From: Marinococcus luteus_A
GTDB lineage: Bacteria; Bacillota; Bacilli; Bacillales; Marinococcaceae
Direction of reading: 5' to 3'
NCBI RefSeq assembly: GCF_034497705.1
Contig: NZ_JAXRUV010000006.1
Location: 124,001 to 188,000 of the forward strand
DNA length: 64,000 bases
Part shown: positions 8,001 through 14,873 of the stretch, one piece after another
How the letters are laid out: each line of letters begins with the position of its first letter
How positions within the stretch are numbered: position 1 is the first letter of the stretch
The notes under the pieces: generated by a model
Database searches by the model: none
What the model was told of the DNA's origin: nothing
Seen by the model: the letters and a program-made list of their open reading frames with translations, nothing else
Position numbers and translations under genes: made by a program

Positions 8001-8315
8001 TTACAAATGTTTGTTCAAAAGCTCCACCAGTTGTTCCTTAGGCTGGAAGCCGACAACCTGCTCGACGACTTCGCCGTCTTTAAAAATCATTAGTGTTGGA
8101 ATACTCATTACGCCGTATTTTCCGGCTGTTTCCTGGTTTTCATCAACATCTAATTTAGCAATTTTAATCTGCTCGCCCATTTCGGTGTCGATTTCTTCGA
8201 GCACCGGAGCGATCATTTTACAAGGTCCGCACCACGGTGCCCAAAAGTCCGCAAGTACTACACCATCAGACGTTTCACCTGCAAAGTTTTGGTCCGATAC
8301 ATTGACAATAGCCAT
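8001..8315 (-). CDS. trxA: Thioredoxin
   Basis: This 104-residue cytoplasmic thiol-disulfide reductant has the catalytic WCGPC (Cys29 and Cys32) in FWAPWCGPCKM and the cis-proline loop SIPTLMIF. It keeps proteins such as ribonucleotide reductase reduced and is recharged by thioredoxin reductase. It has its own extended -10 promoter and terminator, so it is probably transcribed alone. In B. subtilis trxA follows etfA; here the gene upstream is fadR. Confidence 0.98.
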   Translation of the reverse strand: MAIVNVSDQNFAGETSDGVVLADFWAPWCGPCKMIAPVLEEIDTEMGEQIKIAKLDVDENQETAGKYGVMSIPTLMIFKDGEVVEQVVGFQPKEQLVELLNKHL

Positions 8316-8361
8316 GAATGGTTCCTCCTTTATATCTCTATCCTTGCAATTATTCTTCGTT

Positions 8362-8370
8362 ATTATAGCA
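8362..8370 (-). promoter_or_regulatory. Extended -10 promoter of trxA
   Basis: On the minus strand TGC immediately precedes TATAAT (8362-8367), giving the extended -10 form; no good -35 box is visible. It lies about 45 bases upstream of the trxA start. Confidence 0.6.
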
Positions 8371-8425
8371 TTCCCGTGCTTTACTGGCTAACGTTTAGCT
8401 TAAAATTTTCAAAGGCTCTATTTGA

Positions 8426-9016
8426 TTATATTTCCGTCTGCAGTGCCTGATAAACTATTTCCGCAAGAGCCGGCCCCTGGGCTGCCAGTGAATAGCTTCC
8501 TTTTTCCATTACCCATGTCGTAATCGCTTCATTGAGTATACCGACAAAACAGATTCTTCCGATTTCAATGGAAAGAGAGGGAGAAAAAATCTGTTCCTCT
8601 TTTCCTCTCTTTATAATATCGATAACCGCCTGAAAAAATGGGGACAGTATGCGCTGCATGTTGTCATGAATCTCACCCTTTGTCTGCAAAAGTTCAAAAT
8701 GGGCAAGCGTAGCGAGCTCCGGACGGCCTTCCATGAATTCAAGCTGCAGCTGGGCCATTTCAAACAACTGCTCTTTAACAGAAATATCTTTTTTCATGAT
8801 TATTTCAAGCTTCTGCATGAACTCCTGCATTTTTTCCTCGAAAATGGAAATTAGTATGTGCTCTTTATTGTTAAAATACAAATAAATCGTGCCGTCTGCC
8901 ACCTTTGCCTCTTTAGCAATATCCGACACCTTCGCCTGATGATAACCATGTTCAGCGATTACTTTGATTCCCGCCTCGATAATCTGTGCATGTTTCCTGT
9001 TTGGATTTTTCTCCAT
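8426..9016 (-). CDS. fadR: TetR-family regulator of fatty-acid degradation (FadR-like)
   Basis: This protein of about 196 residues has an N-terminal TetR helix-turn-helix (about residues 10-55, with VIAEHGYHQAKVSDIA and VADGTIYLYFNNKEHIL) and a helical ligand domain. The sequence and position match B. subtilis FadR (YsiA), a repressor of beta-oxidation genes released by long-chain acyl-CoA. The ATG at 9016 is chosen over an upstream in-frame TTG because AAAGGGTGG precedes it. The usual partners lcfA, fadB, etfB and etfA are absent around it. A terminator lies upstream in the leader. The function is inferred from the family. Confidence 0.85.
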   Translation of the reverse strand: MEKNPNRKHAQIIEAGIKVIAEHGYHQAKVSDIAKEAKVADGTIYLYFNNKEHILISIFEEKMQEFMQKLEIIMKKDISVKEQLFEMAQLQLEFMEGRPELATLAHFELLQTKGEIHDNMQRILSPFFQAVIDIIKRGKEEQIFSPSLSIEIGRICFVGILNEAITTWVMEKGSYSLAAQGPALAEIVYQALQTEI

Positions 9017-9096
9017 ACATATCCGCCACCCTTTCAAACAAAACCATTCATCATGCCGGTTTCTGCTTCACCCAACCGATATAATGCCTTTAAAAA

Positions 9097-9124
9097 CGCC
9101 TCACTCCCGTAACAGAGTAAGGCG
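9097..9124 (-). terminator. Intrinsic terminator in front of fadR
   Basis: On the minus strand CGCCTTACTC and GAGTGAGGCG form a ten-base stem followed by TTTTT. It lies between the promoter at 9172-9200 and the fadR start. Confidence 0.8.
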
Positions 9125-9141
9125 CTTCATTGCGTTTGGGT

Positions 9142-9158
9142 AATACTAGCACAGTATT
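9142..9158. promoter_or_regulatory. Palindrome AATACT-N5-AGTATT, possible operator
   Basis: The six-base arms are perfect and lie about 7-23 bases downstream of the expected start of the transcript from 9172-9200, a usual place for a repressor site. It does not match the B. subtilis FadR operator that I know (TGAATGA-type), so the regulator is unknown. Confidence 0.35.
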
Positions 9159-9171
9159 TTAGTTAGTTATA

Positions 9172-9200
9172 AATGTACATAATCCGTAAAGGGATGTCAA
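9172..9200 (-). promoter_or_regulatory. Promoter upstream of fadR
   Basis: TTGACA at 9195-9200 and TACATT at 9172-9177 (minus strand) are exactly 17 bases apart. This is one of the best sigma-A matches in the window. Confidence 0.7.
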
Positions 9201-9267
9201 CCATAATGCACATACATAGTCCTAATTAATTAACTATTTGTGGCTTTTAAGTTACATTTTTTTCTAT

Positions 9268-9678
9268 TTAAATGATAATTCCGGCACCTATTACAAAAGA
9301 AACCCCCACCGAAATAATAAAGGAAATGATTCCCACTGCACGGTTATCTTTGCTGATTTCCTCATCCACTTTAAACATAGGAGTAAGAAACTCAAATATT
9401 AAATAGCTTAAAATTAATAATACAAAACCATAAAAACCCCATAGAAGCATAAACAGGATACCGTCGTTATGCATGATGGAATAATGAAGGATGTTAGAAA
9501 CCCCAAACAGTTTCCCGCCCGTCGCCAGAGCGACAGCGATATTTCCTTTCTTGATTTCTTCCCAGTTACGGTAAGGAGTGATAATTTCAAATATCCACAG
9601 AAAAATCACCAGGGAGAGCACAGCAACGCTGAAGTTCCCAGCTGTATTTATAAAAGCATTATCCATCCACGCATCCAC
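9268..9678 (-). CDS. DUF350 family membrane protein (YshE-like)
   Basis: This protein of about 136 residues has four hydrophobic segments and the DUF350 layout, with conserved KKGNIAVALATGGKLFG and ISKDNRAVGIISF parts. It is an inner-membrane protein of unknown function, equivalent in position to B. subtilis yshE next to mutS2. GTG 9678 is chosen because it is better spaced from GGAGGGG than the GTG at 9684. It starts 14 bases after the mutS2 stop, so it is co-transcribed with mutS2. Confidence 0.8.
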   Translation of the reverse strand: MDAWMDNAFINTAGNFSVAVLSLVIFLWIFEIITPYRNWEEIKKGNIAVALATGGKLFGVSNILHYSIMHNDGILFMLLWGFYGFVLLILSYLIFEFLTPMFKVDEEISKDNRAVGIISFIISVGVSFVIGAGIII

Positions 9679-9692
9679 GTGCACCCCTCCGC

Positions 9693-12050
9693 TTACTTAA
9701 GTTCTGCCACCGTGTTACCGATGCCGCCTTCATTCATCCCGCCATCCCTGGTTGATTTGACGCTAGGATGGTTTTTCAAATATTCTTTCACGCCCTTGCG
9801 AAGAGCACCGGTGCCTTTTCCGTGAATAATATGGACCTCCCGGTAGCCGGCGAGCACTACTTCATCGAGGTATTTTTCGAGGCGCTGGACGGCGTCTTCG
9901 TATCTTTCACCGCGTAAATCCAACTCGGGCTTCGCCGGGGCGGCTGTCGAAGTCGTAGCGACCTGCCGTTTAGGCTCTTTTGCGGGCTCTGATTTAAGCT
10001 TTTCCATTTCTTCGGGCTTTGCTGTCATTTTCATAATGCCAAGCTGTACCTGAAATTCCTTATCATTTACCTTTTCCACAATGTGTCCGCGCTGCCCGAA
10101 GCGAAGCACCTTTACTTCATCTCCTACTTCAAAGGTACGTTCTTGCTGGGCTTTTTGTTTCACCTGCTTCTGCTTTTTAGTCATCGCAGGAGCTGCCTGT
10201 TCCATCTGTCTGCGGGCTTCGATTAGGCGGTGTTCTTTAATTTCCGCGCCTTCCTTCTGCATTTCCTTCAGTTCGGCAATAATTTCCTCCGCCTGGGCTT
10301 TCGCCTTATCAACTTCGCTTTTTGCTTTACCTTCCGCATTTGCAATAATTTGATCCCGTTTTTGCAGCACTTCATTCCAGGCAGCGTTCAATTCCTGCCA
10401 GAGTCTGGACGCTTCCTGCCGGAGGTCATCTGCCTCCTGCCATGCCGACTCTGTTTCTTTTCTTTGTTCATCCAAAGAAGCAATCATCGTTTCGACCTGC
10501 TTTGTGTCTGTGCTCATTTCTTTTTCCGCATTGGAAATAATAGAATCCGGCAGGCCGATCTGCCTTGAAATAGCAAACGCGTTGCTTCGACCCGGTACAC
10601 CTACGAGCAGCCGATAGGTTGGCCTCAATGTTTCCACGTCAAATTCGACGCTTGCATTCATTACCCCGTCACGGTTGTACGCATACCCTTTCAGCTCACT
10701 GTAGTGCGTTGTAGCAATCAATCTGCCCCCGGCTTCCTGAACATAGTCCAGAATGCTGACGGCAAGAGCCGATCCTTCCTCCGGATCGGTGCCGGCGCCT
10801 ATCTCATCAAAAAGCACAAACGATTCATTGTCCACCTGCTTGACAATATCTACAATATTTGTCATGTGGGAAGAAAACGTACTTAAGCTCTGTTCAATCG
10901 ACTGTTCATCTCCAATATCGGCAAATACTTTCGAAAATACAGCGGCTTCAGCTTCTTCTTCTGCGAGGACAAACAGCCCTGACTGGGCCATGAGCGTCAG
11001 CAGACCGGCTGTTTTAAGGGTTACGGTTTTACCTCCCGTGTTGGGCCCGGTAATGACGAGGGTTCCAAACTCTTCCCCAAGCTCCAGGTCAAGCGGCACC
11101 ATTTCTTCCGGGTCAATGAGCGGATGCCGTGCCTCCATGAACCGGAATCTTCCTTCGTTGTTCAACTCCGGCTGCACTGCTTTCTGGTCTCTTGCATAGT
11201 AGGCTTTGGCAAATGTGAAATCGAGCTCGGTCAGCGTATTCATATTCACCAGAATCTCTTCCCCGTCTTCAGCAATATATGAAGACAGCTCCTGAAGAAT
11301 ACGCTCAATTTCCCGTTGTTCTTTCAGTCTTGCCTCTCTTAGTTCATTATTCATCGAAACGACCGCCTGCGGCTCAATGAAAAGAGTAGCCCCTGTTGAA
11401 GACTGGTCGTGGACAATACCGCCAAAAGATGAACGGTATTCCTGTTTTACCGGGAGTACGTACCGGTCATTACGTATCGTGACGATGGAATCGGACAGGC
11501 GTTTTTGCTGGTCCGGCGATCTGGTGTACTGTTCAAGCTTTGAACGCACCGATGACTCGAGGCTTCTCATCTGCTGCCGTAGTCCGCGCAGGGCGGAGCT
11601 TGCACTGTCGAGCACCGCCCCGTTTTCATCTATACAATCCCGGATCTGCTTTTCAATCTCCGGAAGCGCCACTATCTGCCGCACCAGCCCCTCAAGCAGC
11701 GGGAGATCAACCGTCTCTTCTGTCATATCCAGAATAAACGACCGTATCCGGCGGCTGGCATACAGCGTGTCCGAAACCTCTGTGAGTTCGCCGGCGTTCA
11801 GCATACCGCCGATTTGGGCCCTGCGCACGTGGGCATGAATCTGACGTATGCCGCCGAGAGGTGCCTGCCCCCGAAGCCGTATTACTTTGGCCGCTTCCGC
11901 AGTAAAGTTCTGTGCTTCCTTCGCTTCCCCGAGATCCCGGTAGGGCTGCAGCCGTTCAATCCGTTCTTTGGCAAGTGTAGAGCCGGCATGAGCCTGCAGC
12001 TGCTCTTTCATTTTTTCGTATTCCAGCACGCGGAGTGTTCTATCATTCAA
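9693..12050 (-). CDS. mutS2: MutS2 family ATPase/endonuclease
   Basis: This 785-residue paralogue of MutS lacks the mismatch-recognition domain. The N-terminal helical core and clamp are followed by the ABC-type ATPase with Walker A GPNTGGKTV near residues 336-344 and the Walker B region VLFDEIGAGTDPEEG. A long coiled coil (about 520-640) leads to the C-terminal Smr nuclease domain with LDLRG near 711 and HGKGTG near 744. MutS2 proteins act on branched DNA and, in B. subtilis, in rescue of collided ribosomes. The start is a TTG (12050 or 12053) after GAGGTG. Confidence 0.96.
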   Translation of the reverse strand: MNDRTLRVLEYEKMKEQLQAHAGSTLAKERIERLQPYRDLGEAKEAQNFTAEAAKVIRLRGQAPLGGIRQIHAHVRRAQIGGMLNAGELTEVSDTLYASRRIRSFILDMTEETVDLPLLEGLVRQIVALPEIEKQIRDCIDENGAVLDSASSALRGLRQQMRSLESSVRSKLEQYTRSPDQQKRLSDSIVTIRNDRYVLPVKQEYRSSFGGIVHDQSSTGATLFIEPQAVVSMNNELREARLKEQREIERILQELSSYIAEDGEEILVNMNTLTELDFTFAKAYYARDQKAVQPELNNEGRFRFMEARHPLIDPEEMVPLDLELGEEFGTLVITGPNTGGKTVTLKTAGLLTLMAQSGLFVLAEEEAEAAVFSKVFADIGDEQSIEQSLSTFSSHMTNIVDIVKQVDNESFVLFDEIGAGTDPEEGSALAVSILDYVQEAGGRLIATTHYSELKGYAYNRDGVMNASVEFDVETLRPTYRLLVGVPGRSNAFAISRQIGLPDSIISNAEKEMSTDTKQVETMIASLDEQRKETESAWQEADDLRQEASRLWQELNAAWNEVLQKRDQIIANAEGKAKSEVDKAKAQAEEIIAELKEMQKEGAEIKEHRLIEARRQMEQAAPAMTKKQKQVKQKAQQERTFEVGDEVKVLRFGQRGHIVEKVNDKEFQVQLGIMKMTAKPEEMEKLKSEPAKEPKRQVATTSTAAPAKPELDLRGERYEDAVQRLEKYLDEVVLAGYREVHIIHGKGTGALRKGVKEYLKNHPSVKSTRDGGMNEGGIGNTVAELK

Positions 12051-12073
12051 CAATGCTCACCTCTTTGGTTGTT

Positions 12074-13789
12074 CTATTGTTTCTTACGCTTCAGCCATTT
12101 TTTTAGCTGCTCCGCCGTCATCGTGTTTATGACCTGTTCCGGCTGCAGAAGCGCTTTTTTGGCGATGGATATGCCTACATCCATGTGATCAAGCATACCG
12201 GGATTATGGGCGTCCGTGTTGATTGCAATACGAACATTATACTCTGCAGCTTTTCTCAGCCAGTCGGCCGAAAGATCAAGGCGGTTGGGATTGGCATTCA
12301 GCTCCAGAGCAGTGTTTGTTTCGCCCGCCCGCTTCATCAGCCGGTCTACATCTACTTTGTATCCGTCCCGGCGTCCTAAAAGTCTTCCCGTCGGATGGGC
12401 AATAATATTTACTTCGGGATGATCAAGCGCCTGCTCCAGCCGTTTCATAATTTCTTCTTTCGTCTGGGAGAAGGAGGAATGGATAGAAGCAATTACGACG
12501 TCGAGCTCTTCGAGAACTTCATCTTCAATATCAAGCTTTCCGTCTGGCCGGATGTCCATTTCAATACCGGCAAATATTTGAATATCTTTTTCTTCTTCCC
12601 TGACGTTTCGTATTTCTTCTATCTGCCTACGGATTCTTTCTTCATCCAGCCCATGGGCAATGCGGAGGTATTTGGAATGGTCTGTAAGAGCCATCCATTC
12701 ATAGCCGTGCTTCTTCACTTCCTCCACCATTTCGCGGATTGAAAGAGAGCCATCGCTCCACGTGGTGTGCATATGAAGATCACCGCGGATGTTTTTCTTT
12801 TCTATATATGAATACGGCTTCCGGAATTTATCCGTTTCATCTCTGCCCAGGCGTGCTTCGGGAGGAATAAAGTGCAGTCCAAAGTGGTCGTAAAATTCGG
12901 CTTCATTCTGAAACGTGGTTTTGTTTCCATTTTGATCTTCAATGCCGTATTCACTTAATTTTTCATTTCGTTCCTTTGCCAGCTGACGCATTTGTACATT
13001 ATGGTCTTTAGAGCCGGTGAAATGATGCAGGGTACTCGCAAAATCTTCTTCCTCCACTAGACGAATATCTACTTGAACGTTATATTCCCCTTTAATTTCA
13101 ATGCTGACCTTGCTTGTACCATCGTTAATAACCTTAGTTACTTCAGGCATCTCCACCAGCTGTTTGCGGACATTTTCGGCGTCTGCCACACTCATAATAT
13201 AATCCAGGTCCTTCACCGACTCTTCCACCCGGCGTAGACTGCCTGCCCGCGCATACCTTTGTACACCTTTCACTTTTTCGAGAGACGCTTCAAGCTTTTC
13301 GGCCATTTCCAGCATATAGGCAATTGGCAGGCGCTCCGGACGCTTGCCTTCTTCTGCTAGCGCCTCGAGTATTTTCTGTTCGGTTTTCGCCCCGAAGCCT
13401 TCGAGATTCTGTACTTCATGGGTTAAACACGCCTGTTCAAGCGAGTGCCGGTCCGTTATGTCCAGCTCCTGATAGAGCTTCGACACTTTTTTCCCTCCGA
13501 GTCCGGGTAGCTTCAGCAGCGGAATTAATCCCTCCGGCACTTCTTCTGTCAGCGTCTGCATCAGTTCTGTTTCTCCGTTATTGTCCCGCCATTCCTTTAT
13601 CAAAGCCGCTGTTCCTTTACCGATTCCCTTTAAGCTTCCAGCATCTTCAATTTCATTTAGTGAACGCTCATCATATTCAAGCGCCTGAGCCGCTTTACGA
13701 TAGGCAGAAATTTTAAACGGGTTTTCTCCCTTGATTTCCATATATACAGCGATTGTTTCCAAATGGCCGATCAGATCTTTTTTATTCAT
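12074..13789 (-). CDS. polX: DNA polymerase/3'-5' exonuclease PolX
   Basis: This 571-residue family-X polymerase is involved in short-gap and base-excision repair. The N-terminal helix-hairpin-helix and nucleotidyltransferase part covers about residues 1-316, with SLRRVEESVKDLDYIM carrying the metal-binding aspartates. The C-terminal PHP domain starts near 335 with GDLHMHTTWSDG and gives the exonuclease activity. The length equals that of B. subtilis YshC. ATG 13789 is chosen because GGAGG precedes it; the in-frame codon at 13804 lies upstream of that site. It is followed by mutS2 after 23 bases and has its own promoter. Confidence 0.96.
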   Translation of the reverse strand: MNKKDLIGHLETIAVYMEIKGENPFKISAYRKAAQALEYDERSLNEIEDAGSLKGIGKGTAALIKEWRDNNGETELMQTLTEEVPEGLIPLLKLPGLGGKKVSKLYQELDITDRHSLEQACLTHEVQNLEGFGAKTEQKILEALAEEGKRPERLPIAYMLEMAEKLEASLEKVKGVQRYARAGSLRRVEESVKDLDYIMSVADAENVRKQLVEMPEVTKVINDGTSKVSIEIKGEYNVQVDIRLVEEEDFASTLHHFTGSKDHNVQMRQLAKERNEKLSEYGIEDQNGNKTTFQNEAEFYDHFGLHFIPPEARLGRDETDKFRKPYSYIEKKNIRGDLHMHTTWSDGSLSIREMVEEVKKHGYEWMALTDHSKYLRIAHGLDEERIRRQIEEIRNVREEEKDIQIFAGIEMDIRPDGKLDIEDEVLEELDVVIASIHSSFSQTKEEIMKRLEQALDHPEVNIIAHPTGRLLGRRDGYKVDVDRLMKRAGETNTALELNANPNRLDLSADWLRKAAEYNVRIAINTDAHNPGMLDHMDVGISIAKKALLQPEQVINTMTAEQLKKWLKRKKQ

Positions 13790-13839
13790 GCTATTCTCCT
13801 CCACATGTCAGCTTTAATCATGTTAGGCATTCTTTTTTG

Positions 13840-13868
13840 AGTATAACGGGAGTTAATAATTCTGTCTA
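13840..13868 (-). promoter_or_regulatory. Promoter of polX-mutS2-yshE
   Basis: TAGACA at 13863-13868 and TATACT at 13840-13845 (minus strand) are 17 bases apart, about 50 bases upstream of polX and after the cvpA terminator. Confidence 0.65.
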
Positions 13869-13901
13869 AGCTCACGCCGCCGGGCTGAAGACATAAAAAC
13901 A

Positions 13902-13928
13902 GACTCCCCTGTGAAAAGCAGGGAAGTC
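13902..13928 (-). terminator. Terminator of zapA-cvpA
   Basis: A GACTTCCCTG/CAGGGGAGTC hairpin on the minus strand is followed by TGTTTTTATG. It overlaps the cvpA stop codon. Confidence 0.75.
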
Positions 13929-14499
13929 AGCCTTCATTCTCTATTGGGCCGTCCATGTTCCCCGGGTCTGCCGGCATGATTTGCTCGTACCATCCGGAAA
14001 GCCACGGGGTTTCATGTAATATAAAGCTGGCGACTGCCGAATTGTTTACTACCGGCTCAAGAGCCGGAAACGGCATCAGCATAGCTGCAGCCAGCACAAC
14101 GAATAAAATTACGTACGTTTCGAGCACCCCAAGCACACCACCGAGCCAGTAATTAATCGTTCTGAGCACCGGCAGCCTGGCAATGCCGCCTGCTGCTCCG
14201 GTTAAAAAGCCGGCGATGATGCGGGTACCGATAAACAAAAGAAGAAAGGCGATCGAATAATAAAACAAGCTGCGGGTATCAAAAGCAGCCAGGAACGTCC
14301 CTTCCGCCTGCTGGCCGAATGGGTAGGGGATCCATTGTTCTAAAAACTGCGCGACTTCTTCGTAGAATAAAAACGCAACAATAAACGCTGCCACCAGACT
14401 GACCAGGCGAAGCAATTGAAGAACAAAGCCTCTTTGAAGCCCTGTAAAAAAGCTTCCGATTAAAATCACAACAAGCAGAACGTTTATTACTATTTCCAT
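13927..14499 (-). CDS. CvpA family membrane protein
   Basis: This protein of about 190 residues has four hydrophobic segments and the CvpA/YshB layout: FFTGLQRGFVLQLLRLVSLV near the N-terminus and RTINYWLGGVLGVLE in the third segment. CvpA relatives are linked to colicin V production in E. coli, but no activity is established in Bacillus. The ATG at 14499 is better spaced from AAGGA than the ATG at 14505, which overlaps the zapA stop as TAATG. It forms a two-gene unit with zapA. Confidence 0.82.
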   Translation of the reverse strand: MEIVINVLLVVILIGSFFTGLQRGFVLQLLRLVSLVAAFIVAFLFYEEVAQFLEQWIPYPFGQQAEGTFLAAFDTRSLFYYSIAFLLLFIGTRIIAGFLTGAAGGIARLPVLRTINYWLGGVLGVLETYVILFVVLAAAMLMPFPALEPVVNNSAVASFILHETPWLSGWYEQIMPADPGNMDGPIENEG

Positions 14500-14504
14500 A
14501 GCCA

Positions 14505-14756
14505 TTATCCTTCAGAATCTTTGTCCTTGTTTACTTCTTCTTTGAGTTTTATATAGTCATCCACTACGTTCAAAGCCGTCAATACCGCCAGGCGTGTCGT
14601 ATCCAAATAAGGATTGTATGCTTTATACTCTTTCATTCTCTTATCTAAATAATTGGCGACCTGATTAATATGCGAGGGTTGTTCATCACCGACAATCGTG
14701 TACTGCTGGCCGTATATTGTAACCGTAGTGCGTTTTTTACTTTGATCATCAGCCAC
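14505..14756 (-). CDS. zapA: Cell division protein ZapA
   Basis: This 83-residue cytoplasmic protein binds FtsZ and promotes Z-ring bundling. The N-terminal VTIYGQQYTIVGDE fold, the central NQVANYLDKRMKEY and the C-terminal helix starting TRLAVLTALNVVDDYIKL, which forms the coiled-coil dimer, are typical. The gene lies between pheT and cvpA. In B. subtilis rnhC normally sits between pheT and zapA; it is absent here and only 117 bases separate the two genes. Confidence 0.92.
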   Translation of the reverse strand: MADDQSKKRTTVTIYGQQYTIVGDEQPSHINQVANYLDKRMKEYKAYNPYLDTTRLAVLTALNVVDDYIKLKEEVNKDKDSEG

Positions 14757-14873
14757 GTCTTCCGCCCCCTGTTCTTGAATGTGCCTTTTCTTTAATAGTA
14801 ACAGAATAAAAAGGCTCTGAATATCTTTCCCTGTATAGGCCCTTTTTTAAACCGGGAGATGCCCGGCAGCTGT

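Larger units (their letters stand above)
9092..9165 (-). ncRNA. Candidate ~75-nt RNA or attenuated leader upstream of fadR
   Basis: A near-consensus promoter (9172-9200) is followed 40-70 bases later by a strong intrinsic terminator (9097-9124) and no open reading frame with a ribosome site. Transcripts should therefore begin near 9165 and mostly end near 9092. It may be a small RNA, or a leader that controls read-through into fadR. I know no matching RNA family. Confidence 0.4.
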
